Both the position numbers and the translations under genes were made by a program. The notes under the pieces were generated by a model. That model was given only the letters and a program-made list of their open reading frames with translations, did not search any database and was not told the origin of the DNA. Below are positions 7,656 to 15,772 of a stretch of 64,000 nt of DNA, piece by piece. The first letter of the stretch is position 1. The number at the start of each line of letters is the position of its first letter. The stretch comes from Streptomyces asoensis (lineage in GTDB: Bacteria > Actinomycetota > Actinomycetes > Streptomycetales > Streptomycetaceae): positions 1,426,001 through 1,490,000 of the forward strand of contig NZ_BNEB01000002.1 of assembly GCF_016860545.1 (NCBI RefSeq), written 5' to 3'.

Positions 7656-8924
7656 TCAGACGGGCGCTGTCCCGCCCCGGCGGCGCACCGCACCCGCCGC
7701 CGCTCCGCCCAGCGTGCCGGTGACCAGTCCCCACAGGGCCGCGAGGCCCAGCGCCGCCCACACCTGCGGGCGCAGGACGACCTCCCCGGACAGACCGCCG
7801 CCCAGATCGCCGATCCCGAGCACCGACAGCCCGTAGTGCGCCGAGACCCGGCAGACCAGGCAGATCATCAGCACGGTGAGCACCAGCGCCACCGCCAGGT
7901 GCACGGCGTGCCGCCACAGCGGGGTGCCGACGGGGGAGCGGGCCGCCATCAGGTACGCCGCGACCAGCAGCAGGACCGCGTCCACGGCGACCAGCCACCA
8001 CACGCGGCCGTCGTACTCGGCGAGGGAACGCAGGTTCAGCCGCGCATCGTCCGGTGTGCGCAGCACCTCGTCCAGCACGTGGGGCATCGGCAGCCCGAAC
8101 GGCCCGTCGACCCGGCCGTGCCAGGTGGCGCCCAGACCGATGGTGAACGTCAGCCACACCAGGTTGGGCAGACCGAGCAGGACCAGCGCGAAGGTCTCGG
8201 CCGCGTGGCCCCGGGTGGCCGCGACGACCAGCGCGACGACGAGACCCAGCACGACACAGGCGAGCAGCAGCACGACCATCGCGTGGGCGGCCGGCCGCAC
8301 CGACCCGTGCAGCCGCAGCAGCCGGGCCGGCAGCGGGGCCCCCGGCGAGACCAGCAGGGCCAGCACCAGCACACCCGCCAGCCACACCAGCGCGGCGACG
8401 AGGGTCAGGGGGACGTCGGTGGTGAAGCCGGCCTCGGGGCTCACGCCGAAGAGGTCGCCCAGATCGCTCAGCGTGTCGTCACCGAGGGAGATCTTGAACG
8501 TCTGGTGCGCGGCGAGGGCGGTGCCGAGCAGGCCGAGCAGCCACACCACCGCGATCCTGGCCGCCCATCCGGCCAGCTCCCCGGCGCCCGCCACCGCCCG
8601 GTGCCGCAGCGGACGGAGGAATCCCGCGCCCACCACCAGCGCCCCGACGAGGGTCACGGACAGCGGCATCACCGTGAGATCGCCCTGGGTGCCGGCCAGC
8701 TCCCCGGCGCTCCCGGAGAGCTCGACCGTGCCCCCGACGGCCGTGACGACGGTCGCGGCGACCACCCGTGGGAAGGCCCCCTGGGGCAGGTCCGCCGCCC
8801 CCGCCGCCCACAGCCCGAGCGAGGCCACCACCGCCATGGCGAGCAGACCGGCCAGCGCGACGCCGACCGCCCGCACCCAGCCGTGACGGGAGACTGCCTG
8901 ATCGTGCGGGGTGTGCGAACTCAC
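7656..8924 (-). CDS. Streptophobe-family integral membrane protein
   Basis: 422 aa, leftward. About ten hydrophobic segments are visible, starting at GVALAGLLAMAVVASLGLWAAGA (about 20-42) and ending with VWAALGLAALWGLVTGTLGG near the C-terminus. The N-terminal GAFPRVVAATVVTAVGGTVELSGSAGEL stretch and the internal HQTFKISLGDD match the Streptomyces-specific 'streptophobe' family as I know it. Function unknown. It is convergent with the kinase gene and divergent from the DUF6777 gene (196-bp gap), which fits a conserved neighbourhood that includes the FHA-ABC exporter. Confidence 0.88.
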   Translation of the reverse strand: MSSHTPHDQAVSRHGWVRAVGVALAGLLAMAVVASLGLWAAGAADLPQGAFPRVVAATVVTAVGGTVELSGSAGELAGTQGDLTVMPLSVTLVGALVVGAGFLRPLRHRAVAGAGELAGWAARIAVVWLLGLLGTALAAHQTFKISLGDDTLSDLGDLFGVSPEAGFTTDVPLTLVAALVWLAGVLVLALLVSPGAPLPARLLRLHGSVRPAAHAMVVLLLACVVLGLVVALVVAATRGHAAETFALVLLGLPNLVWLTFTIGLGATWHGRVDGPFGLPMPHVLDEVLRTPDDARLNLRSLAEYDGRVWWLVAVDAVLLLVAAYLMAARSPVGTPLWRHAVHLAVALVLTVLMICLVCRVSAHYGLSVLGIGDLGGGLSGEVVLRPQVWAALGLAALWGLVTGTLGGAAAGAVRRRGGTAPV

Positions 8925-9120
8925 CCCGCCACGCTAAGCAGGGCGGGGCGGGCGCGCCTGCCGGGTGGGCCGTCCGCGCCCCGCTTGCGATCCACGCCCG
9001 ACCGGCGCACACAATGGTGCGTTGTGGAAGAAAGCGGTGTGCAACCGACGAACCGCCCCGGCCGATACCTGCGGGGCGCGCAGGACGGAGCGCCGCGGGA
9101 AACCCACGTCGGGAGTGCTC

Positions 9121-10473
9121 GTGAGCGTCGACCCCCCGTCCTCCGGCCGCCCCACGGGACCGCCCTCGGGCCCCCTGTCCGGCCCGCCCTCCCCACCGTC
9201 CTCGGGCCCGCCTTCCCAGCCGCCTTCCGGTCCCTCGTCCCGGCCGCCCTCGGGCCCACCGTCCCGGCCGCCGGCCGGCCCGCCTTCCCCGCCCCCGCCG
9301 GGATCCGGGCCGCCGTCCCCGTCCGGTGACGACACCCCGGACGGGGACGGCGGCGGACCGCACCGGGCATGGTGGCGGTCGGGGCCCAGGATCGCGCTGA
9401 TCACCACCGCGGTCGTCGCCGCGACGGCGCTCGTCCTGGTGCTCTCCCTGTCGAACGGGGGCGGCTCCGGCCCGCCCTCCGCCAAGGCTGGCGAGGTATT
9501 CCTGCAACCGGCCGCCCAACGGGGCCCCGACCCCTACACCGAGCCGCCCACGACCGACAGCCCCTTCCCGCCGGCCACCGTCGCGCCCTCCGGCGCCCCG
9601 CCGCCGAACCGTGCCGTCTCCGGGGTCGACGGCGGTGCGCAAGGGCTGTACGGCGGCACCCGCAACGTCTCCAGCTGCGACGTGGAGCACCAGATCGGCG
9701 CACTCGGGGCGGACCCCGCGAAGAACCGGGCGTTCGCCTCCGTGGCCGGCGTCGCTCCCTCCCGGGTCCCGGCCCACCTGCGCTCCCTCACCCCCGTCCG
9801 GCTGCGCCTGGACACCCGGGTCACCAACCACGGGTACCGCGACGGGGCCGCCACCAGCTACCAGGCCGTCCTCCAGGCGGGCACGGCCGTCCTCGTCGAC
9901 CGGCACGGTGTGCCGCGCGTGCGCTGCGCCTGCGGCAACCCGCTGACCCCGCCGATCGCCCAGCCGGCGGGGTTCGGCAGGACCGGTGACCCGTGGCCGG
10001 CGTACAGCCCCGCGACCACCGTCGTCGTCGAACCCTCGGCTGCCGTGCTCGACGTGTTCGTGCTCTACGACCCCGGACACCGCCACCACTGGTTCGCCCG
10101 GCAGCCCGGCGACAGGCCGCACGCGGACCGGCCCACCCACGCTCCGGCGCGGGGGACGCCGTCCCTCACCGTCAGCACACCCGGTGTGCCGAGCACCCCG
10201 ACCGGTCACGGCCCGCGCACCGCTCCGCCGTGTTCCTCGCCGCCCGCCGACCGGCCGGCGGGCTGCCCGTCGCCGCCGGAGCCGCCGTCCGCCTCCGCCT
10301 CCCCGTCCCCGCGGGAGCCGTCGTCACAGGCGCCTCCCTCGCCACCTCCCTCCCCACCGCCGTCGCCACCGCCGTCGAGCGAGGAGCCGCCGCCTCCCGA
10401 GTCGCGGGCGGGCTCACCGTCCGCCCTCACCAGCGGGCCGGGCGGCTCCCCGGTAGGCGCACCGGCCGCGTGA
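9121..10473 (+). CDS. DUF6777-type membrane-anchored extracytoplasmic protein
   Basis: 450 aa. Layout: a Pro/Ser/Gly low-complexity cytoplasmic N-terminus (about 1-75), one hydrophobic segment RIALITTAVVAATALVLVLSL (about 90-110), then a globular part beginning GEVFLQPAAQRGPDPYT and running through GLYGGTRNVSSCDVEHQIGAL to VRCACGNPLTPP, and a Pro/Ser-rich tail from about residue 340. The globular part matches the Streptomyces DUF6777 domain. Three cysteines (SSCDVE, VRCACGN) could form a disulfide outside the cell. GTG 9121 has GGGAG at 9111-9115, 5 nt upstream. Likely partner of the streptophobe/FHA-ABC neighbours; role unknown. Confidence 0.85.
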   Translation: MSVDPPSSGRPTGPPSGPLSGPPSPPSSGPPSQPPSGPSSRPPSGPPSRPPAGPPSPPPPGSGPPSPSGDDTPDGDGGGPHRAWWRSGPRIALITTAVVAATALVLVLSLSNGGGSGPPSAKAGEVFLQPAAQRGPDPYTEPPTTDSPFPPATVAPSGAPPPNRAVSGVDGGAQGLYGGTRNVSSCDVEHQIGALGADPAKNRAFASVAGVAPSRVPAHLRSLTPVRLRLDTRVTNHGYRDGAATSYQAVLQAGTAVLVDRHGVPRVRCACGNPLTPPIAQPAGFGRTGDPWPAYSPATTVVVEPSAAVLDVFVLYDPGHRHHWFARQPGDRPHADRPTHAPARGTPSLTVSTPGVPSTPTGHGPRTAPPCSSPPADRPAGCPSPPEPPSASASPSPREPSSQAPPSPPPSPPPSPPPSSEEPPPPESRAGSPSALTSGPGGSPVGAPAA

Positions 10474-10598
10474 GGGGCGCGGGAGCCGTCGTACGGGCGG
10501 GGCGAAAACTGACGTGGACTGCGCGGCGGAAGTCGGGGTACGAGGACAGATGCACAGCCAGCAGCGTCCGGCCAGTCCGGCCTCCTAGAGAGAAACGC

Positions 10599-11051
10599 AT
10601 GATCAAGCACCTGGACGGGGCAGTGATACCTACTGGTTTCGACGTGCCCGTGGAACCGCTCCGGCGCGCGGCGCACTACACCGGTGAGCCCGGCTGCATC
10701 GCCGAGGCCCGGTCCTTCGCCGCGCACTTCGTGGACCAGCTCAGGACCGAGTGGTGCGCCACGATCGGCGACCGGGTGAGCGGTGAGGTGATGCTGGTAG
10801 TCAGTGAACTGGTCACCAACGCCGACCGGCACAGCAACGGGCCGTACATCCTGGAGCTGGAGGGCACGGACGCCTCGGTCACGGTCAGCGTCTACGACAG
10901 CAGTGACGCGCTGCCCATGCGGTTCCCGAAGGACCCTCACCGGGTCGGCCGGCACGGCCTGGAGATCGTCCACGCGGTGGCCGCGCAGGTCACCGCCGAG
11001 CGGGTGCCCGTCGGTAAGCGGGTCCGCGCCGTCCTCAGCTTCCTCCCGTAG
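10599..11051 (+). CDS. HATPase-domain anti-sigma/ATP-binding protein
   Basis: 150 aa. Single GHKL ATPase domain of the RsbW/SpoIIAB-like type: the N box VVSELVTNADRHS (about 67-79) and the G box GRHGLEIVHAVAAQV (about 114-128) are clear. These small Streptomyces ATPases can bind SigB/SigF-family sigma factors. It is convergent with such a sigma gene (11174-12058), which makes it a candidate antagonist, though convergent partners need not interact. ATG 10599 follows AGAGAGAAACGC. Confidence 0.88.
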   Translation: MIKHLDGAVIPTGFDVPVEPLRRAAHYTGEPGCIAEARSFAAHFVDQLRTEWCATIGDRVSGEVMLVVSELVTNADRHSNGPYILELEGTDASVTVSVYDSSDALPMRFPKDPHRVGRHGLEIVHAVAAQVTAERVPVGKRVRAVLSFLP

Positions 11052-11106
11052 TCCCGGCCCGGTCCCGCGGCCCCGCCGCGACCCCGGCCGCCCGCCCGTT
11101 CGGGCC

Positions 11107-11139
11107 GTGAGCCCCCGCCGGCATCCGGCGGGGGCTCAC
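11107..11139. terminator. Bidirectional terminator, 15-bp stem
   Basis: GTGAGCCCCCGCCGG (11107-11121) and its exact inverse (11125-11139) flank the loop CAT. It sits between the convergent HATPase and sigma-factor genes and can stop transcripts from both sides. Confidence 0.8.
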
Positions 11140-11173
11140 GGTCGGTCCGTCGGCGGTGCGGGCCGGGCAGTGG

Positions 11174-12058
11174 TCAGGCGCAGCCCAGCTCGCCGAGCAT
11201 CCCCTGCCGCAGGCGCACGATGATCCGCTTGATCAGGCGCGAGACGTGCATCTGGGAGCAGCCGAGCCGCTCGCCGATCTCCGCCTGGGTGGCCTCCTCC
11301 ACGAACCGCATGTGCAGGATCTGCCGGTCGCGCTCGCTGAGCTCGGCCATCAGCGGGGCGAGCGAGTGGAAGTCCTCGACGAGCCGCAGCCCGTCCTCCT
11401 CGACGCCGATGAAGTCCGCGAGGACGGCCTCCCCGTACTCGGGGCCGTCGCCGGTGAGCGCCGCGTCGAGGGAGGAGGAGTTGTAACCGTTGGCGGCGAT
11501 CTGCGCCTCGACCACCTGGCTCTCGGTGAGGTTCATCAGCGTGGCCAGCTCCCGGACGGTCGGCTCCCGGTCCAGGCGGCTGGAGAGCTCGTCGCGCGCC
11601 TTGGCCAGCTCGACCCGCAGCTCCTGGAGCCGCCGCGGGACGTGCACCGCCCAGGTCGTGTCCCGGAAGAACCGCTTGATCTCACCGACGATGTACGGCA
11701 GCGCGAAGGAGGTGAACTCGACCTCGCGCGAGATCTCGAACCGGTCGATGGCCTTGATCAGGCCGATCATCCCGGTCTGGACGATGTCCTCCATGTCGTC
11801 CCCGCGGCCGCGGAACCGCCCGGCCGCGAACCGGACCAGGGACATGTTCATCTCGATGAGCGTGTTGCGCGCGTACTGGAACTCGCGGGAGCCCTCTTCG
11901 AGGACGGTCAGCCGCTGGAAGAACTGCCGGGACAGCTCGCGCGCGTCACGCGGTGCGACGCTGCGGGGCGCCTCGATGCCGGGAAGGGGAGCGCCGTCCG
12001 TACGGGTGCCGGCGTCCTCGACGACCTTGGCCTGTGACCGGATCACGGTGCTCTCCAT
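11174..12058 (-). CDS. SigB/SigF-family RNA polymerase sigma factor (SigL-like)
   Basis: 294 aa. Region 2 (GDDMEDIVQTGMIGLIKAIDRFE with FTSFALPYIVGEIKRFFRDTTW) and region 3/4 with the C-terminal helix-turn-helix (ATQAEIGERLGCSQMHVSRLIKRI) are typical of the Streptomyces stress/differentiation sigma factors that resemble SigB and SigF. The first about 40 residues are variable. ATG 12058 is chosen from the GGGAGAGACA context and homologous start; the frame stays open far upstream without sigma-like sequence. Its place next to popR-clpP3-clpP4 matches what I recall of the sigL locus of S. coelicolor (SCO7278), so orthology to SigL is likely but not shown here. Confidence 0.93.
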   Translation of the reverse strand: MESTVIRSQAKVVEDAGTRTDGAPLPGIEAPRSVAPRDARELSRQFFQRLTVLEEGSREFQYARNTLIEMNMSLVRFAAGRFRGRGDDMEDIVQTGMIGLIKAIDRFEISREVEFTSFALPYIVGEIKRFFRDTTWAVHVPRRLQELRVELAKARDELSSRLDREPTVRELATLMNLTESQVVEAQIAANGYNSSSLDAALTGDGPEYGEAVLADFIGVEEDGLRLVEDFHSLAPLMAELSERDRQILHMRFVEEATQAEIGERLGCSQMHVSRLIKRIIVRLRQGMLGELGCA

Positions 12059-12339
12059 TGTCTCTCCCAGGAAAGTCACGGTTCGACGTCTGGCGTACTC
12101 GGTCCGTGAGCGTGCGCGTGCACACCCGCTCTTGTGGCGGCTACCCCGTCCGCGACCACTCATGCGCACGGATTTCCCCGGGCGTTCGCCACACGTCCGG
12201 ACCACTCCCGATCCTACCGAAGGCCCGGCGCCGCGAAGAAGCCCGTGGACCCGGCACGGACGGTGGGCGGGGCGCCGATTCCACCGAGGGCGCAACGCGG
12301 GACCCTTCCGGCGACGGCGCGGTTTCCTAGGCTGGGAAG

Positions 12340-12774
12340 GTGAGCAACCAAGCGCCCAACCGAGCCCGCGTGATCCCGCTGCGCCCGCCTGCCGCGCGCC
12401 CGGAGACCGCCACCGCCCCGCCCGCCGGAACGGCACCGGCCTCCGCACCCCTGCCCCGTCCCGTCCGGCGCGAGCCACTGTGGCGCGACCTGGTCGGTGA
12501 CGTCCTGCGCCGGGAACGCCGGGCGCAGGAACGCACCCTGAAGGACGTCGCCGACGCGGCCCGGATCTCCATGCCCTACCTCTCGGAGGTGGAGCGGGGC
12601 CGCAAGGAGGCCTCCTCGGAGGTCCTCGCGGCCGCCGCACAAGCCCTGGGCCTGAGTCTGGGCGATCTCCTGGCGCGGGCCCAGGGAGAACTGGTCCGGC
12701 TCAGCTCCCGGCACCCCGTCCGCGGCCACGGCGCCACGCCGTCGTCGTACGACGGTCTGTGCCTGGCCGCCTGA
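12340..12774 (+). CDS. popR: PopR, ClgR-family activator of clpP3-clpP4
   Basis: 144 aa. A disordered Pro/Ala-rich N-terminus is followed by an XRE-type helix-turn-helix (about 60-115: LKDVADAARISMPYLSEVERGRKEASSEVLAAAAQAL), as in ClgR and PopR. The protein ends in LCLAA; in S. lividans PopR the last two alanines were reported to mark it for ClpP degradation, and that pair is present here. The clpP3-clpP4 operon is convergent, 21 bp away, and has a PopR-type palindrome upstream (14109-14123). GTG 12340 lies 6 bp after a -10-like TAGGCT (12328-12333), so the mRNA may be leaderless; GGAAGG touches the start codon. Confidence 0.9.
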   Translation: MSNQAPNRARVIPLRPPAARPETATAPPAGTAPASAPLPRPVRREPLWRDLVGDVLRRERRAQERTLKDVADAARISMPYLSEVERGRKEASSEVLAAAAQALGLSLGDLLARAQGELVRLSSRHPVRGHGATPSSYDGLCLAA

Positions 12775-12795
12775 CGGATCGCTCGGGCCGGCGTC

Positions 12796-13398
12796 TCACA
12801 CCGTCACGGGACGCCGGCTCAGCACCTCGTCGGCCAGGCCGTACGCCACCGCCTCCTGTGCGGTGAACACCTTGTCGCGGTCCATGTCCGCGCGCAGGGC
12901 CGCGATGTCGTGACCGGTGTGGCGGGCCAGCACCTCCTCCACCTGGGAACGGATGCGGACCATCTCCTTGGCCTGGAGAGCGAGGTCGGAGACGGTGCCC
13001 TGCCGGCCGCCGCTGGCCGGCTGTCCGAGCAGCACGCGCGCGTGTTCCAGCACGAGCCGCCGGCCCGGGTCCCCGCCCGCCAGCAGCACGGCGGCCGTCG
13101 AGGCGGCCTGGCCGACGCACAGCGTGGAGATGGGCGCCTGGACGAACGTCATCGTGTCGTAGATCGCCATCAGCGAGGTGAACGATCCGCCGGGGGAGTT
13201 GAGGTAGATCGAGATCTCGCTCTCCGGGGAGGCCGCCTCCAGGTGGAGGAGCTGCGCGATCACGACGTTGGCGACGCCGTCGTCGATCTCGGTGCCGAGG
13301 AAGATGATCCGCTCGTTGAGCAGCCGGCTGAACACGTCGTAGGACCGCTCGCCCTGCGGGGTCCGCTCGACCACGTTCGGAATCGTGTAGGTCCCCAT
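12796..13398 (-). CDS. clpP4: ClpP4-like subunit lacking the catalytic histidine
   Basis: 200 aa, ClpP/crotonase-fold peptidase subunit, second gene of the operon (TGATG overlap with clpP3). The nucleophile Ser100 is in [11 protein letters not shown] and Asp175 in MDRDKVF, but the active-site His found in the family motif ARVMxHQP is replaced: the sequence reads [10 protein letters not shown], with Gly125 at the His position. The reverse complement around 13030 was reread to exclude a typing error in the frame. A ClpP without this His should be catalytically impaired, so it probably works as a structural or regulatory ring partner of ClpP3. Length and oligomerisation segments (LNSPGGS) are normal. 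Confidence 0.93.
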   Translation of the reverse strand: MGTYTIPNVVERTPQGERSYDVFSRLLNERIIFLGTEIDDGVANVVIAQLLHLEAASPESEISIYLNSPGGSFTSLMAIYDTMTFVQAPISTLCVGQAASTAAVLLAGGDPGRRLVLEHARVLLGQPASGGRQGTVSDLALQAKEMVRIRSQVEEVLARHTGHDIAALRADMDRDKVFTAQEAVAYGLADEVLSRRPVTV

Positions 13399-14036
13399 CA
13401 CAGCCCCATCCGTCGCTTCTGCGCGGCCGGGCGGACGTCCGCGAGGGACTCCACGACCCGGTCCACGATGCCGTACTCCCTGGCCTCCTCGGCGGTGAAC
13501 CAGCGGTCGCGGTCGCCGTCGTGCGAGATGGTCTCCGGTGACTGACCGGTGTGCTCGGCCGTGATCCGTTCGATGGTCCGCTTGGTGTGCTCCAGGTTCT
13601 CCGCCTGGATCTCGATGTCCGCGGTGGTGCCGCCGATGCCGGCCGACGGCTGGTGCATCATGACGCGGGCGTTCGGCAGCGCGTACCGCTTGCCGGCCGC
13701 GCCGACGCTGAGCAGGAACTGACCCATGCTGGCCGCGAAGCCCATGGCGAGCGTCGAGACGTCGTTGGGGATCAGCCGCATCGTGTCGTAGATGGCGAGA
13801 CCGGCGTGCACCGATCCGCCCGGGCTGTTGATGTACAGGCCGATGTCCGTGCGCGGGTCCTCCGCCGACAGGATCAGCAGCTGCGCGCAGACCCGGTTCG
13901 CGGACACCTCGTCGACCTGGGTGCCCAGCAGCACGATCCGCTGGCCCAGCAGCTGGGCGGCGAGGTGGTCGTCGAAGCGGGACGGCGGGGTGTCGCCCTC
14001 CTCGGCGCGGGGAGCGAGCGTGGTCAGTGGGCTCAT
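13398..14036 (-). CDS. clpP3: ClpP3, ATP-dependent Clp protease proteolytic subunit
   Basis: 212 aa. Full catalytic triad: Ser103 (GFAASMGQF), His128 ([11 protein letters not shown]) and Asp177 ([11 protein letters not shown]). The [19 protein letters not shown] segment is the family signature. It would assemble as a heptameric ring, probably with ClpP4, and be served by ClpX/ClpC ATPases encoded elsewhere. ATG 14036 is preceded by GAGGAGAA at good spacing. Operon with clpP4; activated by PopR when ClpP1/P2 is missing, according to published work in S. lividans. The operator lies 73 bp upstream of the start. Confidence 0.96.
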   Translation of the reverse strand: MSPLTTLAPRAEEGDTPPSRFDDHLAAQLLGQRIVLLGTQVDEVSANRVCAQLLILSAEDPRTDIGLYINSPGGSVHAGLAIYDTMRLIPNDVSTLAMGFAASMGQFLLSVGAAGKRYALPNARVMMHQPSAGIGGTTADIEIQAENLEHTKRTIERITAEHTGQSPETISHDGDRDRWFTAEEAREYGIVDRVVESLADVRPAAQKRRMGL

Positions 14037-14108
14037 CGGTTCTCCTCGTCGTGGCGTGGTTGCCGTCCACCTCACTCTCGGCCCGGGAGCGGGCCCTCAA
14101 GTGATTTC

Positions 14109-14123
14109 TCTGCCCGGGGCAGA
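14109..14123. promoter_or_regulatory. PopR-type operator upstream of clpP3
   Basis: TCTGCC-CGG-GGCAGA (14109-14123) is a perfect palindrome with a 3-nt spacer and agrees in its core with the PopR site I recall, TTCTGCC-N3-GGCAGAA. A lone GGCAGAG half-site follows at about 14133-14139. Position, about 75 bp before clpP3, suits an activator. Confidence 0.75.
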
Positions 14124-14247
14124 TTCGCCGAGGGCAGAGCCGTCGTTGCGCGAGCGGCCGTCCGGAGGACATCGCGGCCGCAGCGATGAGTTCCGGGGCG
14201 CGCGGGGGTCGACACTGATGACCGCGTCCCGCGCCCAGGAGGTACTC

Positions 14248-14739
14248 ATGACCACCGACGGACTCACCACGTGTCTCTGGTTCGACGGCCAGGCCGAGGA
14301 GGCCGCCCACTACTACGTCTCGATCTTCAAGGACTCCGGCATCGGCTCCGTCGGCCGCTACAACGAGGCCGGCCCCGGCCCGGCCGGGTCCGTCCTGGCC
14401 GTGGAGTTCACGGTCAACGGACAGAAGTTCGTCGGCATCAACGGCGGCCCGCAGTTCACGTTCAGCGAGGCGGTCTCCTTCCAGATCCCCTGCGCGGACC
14501 AGGACGAAGTCGACTACTACTGGACGAAGCTCACCGAGAACGGCGGCGAACCCGGCCCCTGCGGCTGGCTCAAGGACCGCTACGGCCTGTCCTGGCAGGT
14601 CATCCCCGACGGACTGATCGAGATGATCGGCGACCCCGACCCGGTGAAGGCCACCCGCACCACCAAGGCCATGTACGCCATGGGCAAGCTCGACATCGCC
14701 GCCCTGCGGAAGGCCTACGAGGGGGAGGACGGAGCGTAG
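14248..14739 (+). CDS. VOC-superfamily protein, PhnB/3-demethylubiquinone methyltransferase-like fold
   Basis: 163 aa. Glyoxalase/bleomycin-resistance (VOC) fold in the PF06983-like form: [24 protein letters not shown] at the start, an [26 protein letters not shown] helix, and the [22 protein letters not shown] signature near the end. Proteins of this type are widespread, and most have no proven reaction. ATG 14248 follows CCAGGAGG. Monocistronic, convergent with the 2-MIB operon and separated from it by a strong hairpin. Confidence 0.9.
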   Translation: MTTDGLTTCLWFDGQAEEAAHYYVSIFKDSGIGSVGRYNEAGPGPAGSVLAVEFTVNGQKFVGINGGPQFTFSEAVSFQIPCADQDEVDYYWTKLTENGGEPGPCGWLKDRYGLSWQVIPDGLIEMIGDPDPVKATRTTKAMYAMGKLDIAALRKAYEGEDGA

Positions 14740-14747
14740 GGGACAGG

Positions 14748-14784
14748 GTGCCGGGGGCCGCGCCACGGGCGTGGGCCCCGGCAC
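14748..14784. terminator. Bidirectional hairpin terminator
   Basis: GTGCCGGGGGCC (14748-14759) pairs with GGGCCCCGGCAC (14773-14784), with one G bulge or mismatch, between the convergent VOC gene and the last gene of the 2-MIB operon. Confidence 0.65.
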
Positions 14785-14813
14785 CGTCGTCCCCCGGCGC
14801 CGTCCGGCGGATC

Positions 14814-15692
14814 TCAGATCCGGTCGGCCGCGATCAGCAGGTACTGGAAGCTGCCGTTGCGGTACGCGTTCAGGAACGTCTCCTCGATGCCGGTGACCAA
14901 GTGGTCCGCCTGGCCGCGCAGCTCCCAGTAGGGGACGGCCGCCGCGGTGAGGTCCTCGACATGGACCGGCACGAGCCGGTTGCGGGCCAGCGCGCGGAAG
15001 TACGCCGAGCGCGGGTGGATGTCGCAGATGTAGTGGGCGTTGATGAGCGAGACCTCGCGCGAGGCCCGGCCGTACGTGTCGTTGTAGCAGCCGGTGACGA
15101 CCACGTAACGTCCCCCGCGGCGCAGCAGCCGGGCGTGCTCGGCGAACAGCAGGTCCAGCTCGACGTACATGGTGGACTCGTTGTTCCACGAGGCCGCGTA
15201 GGCGCCGGACTCCAGGCCGGTGTCGAGCATGTTGCGGTGGTGGTAGCGCACCTTGCCGTCGATGCCCCGCTTGCGGGCCTGCTCGTTGGCGAACGCGGCC
15301 TGCTTGGCGGAGATGGTGACGCCGTCCGCGTGGCACCCGTACCGCAGGTTGGCCACGACGCTCCCGCCGCCGCGTCCGCAGCCGGCGTCGAAGACGCGGT
15401 CGAGGGGGGTGAGCCGTCCCAGGTGGGCGGCCAGCAGCTCGGCCTGGGCGTGCTCCAGGCGGTGCAGCTCGGCGGTGACCCGCTCCCGGCGCGCCCGCGC
15501 GTCGGGCTCGTCGAGCACGGACCAGTCCGCTTCGCCGACCCCGTAGTGATGGTGGTACAGGTCGTCGATCCTGCCGAGTTCGAGGTTGACCGGGTTCTCC
15601 TCGGCGTTCCAGTAGTCCGCGACGCGGTTCTGGTACGTGGACTGGGTGGGCACCGGGGCCGTCTCGGTGCCGGCGTCGTGGGCTGTGGTCAA
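14814..15692 (-). CDS. gppmt: Geranyl diphosphate 2-C-methyltransferase (2-MIB pathway)
   Basis: 292 aa, SAM-dependent methyltransferase that makes 2-methyl-GPP, the substrate for 2-MIB synthase. SAM-binding motif [20 protein letters not shown] (about 96-115), then [21 protein letters not shown] and the [13 protein letters not shown] segment typical of this enzyme; the N-terminal [25 protein letters not shown] is the family hallmark. TTG 15692 is preferred because GAGGAGC lies just upstream; no ATG fits. Last gene of a three-gene operon, 80 bp after the synthase. Homologues: SCO7701 and the cyanobacterial mtf genes. Confidence 0.95.
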   Translation of the reverse strand: MTTAHDAGTETAPVPTQSTYQNRVADYWNAEENPVNLELGRIDDLYHHHYGVGEADWSVLDEPDARARRERVTAELHRLEHAQAELLAAHLGRLTPLDRVFDAGCGRGGGSVVANLRYGCHADGVTISAKQAAFANEQARKRGIDGKVRYHHRNMLDTGLESGAYAASWNNESTMYVELDLLFAEHARLLRRGGRYVVVTGCYNDTYGRASREVSLINAHYICDIHPRSAYFRALARNRLVPVHVEDLTAAAVPYWELRGQADHLVTGIEETFLNAYRNGSFQYLLIAADRI

Positions 15693-15772
15693 CGGTTGCT
15701 CCTCATGGTGCTGTGCTTCGGATGCTGTGCTTCGGAAGGACGACCGGGGACGAAGGCCCGAGAGGTCGGCGG

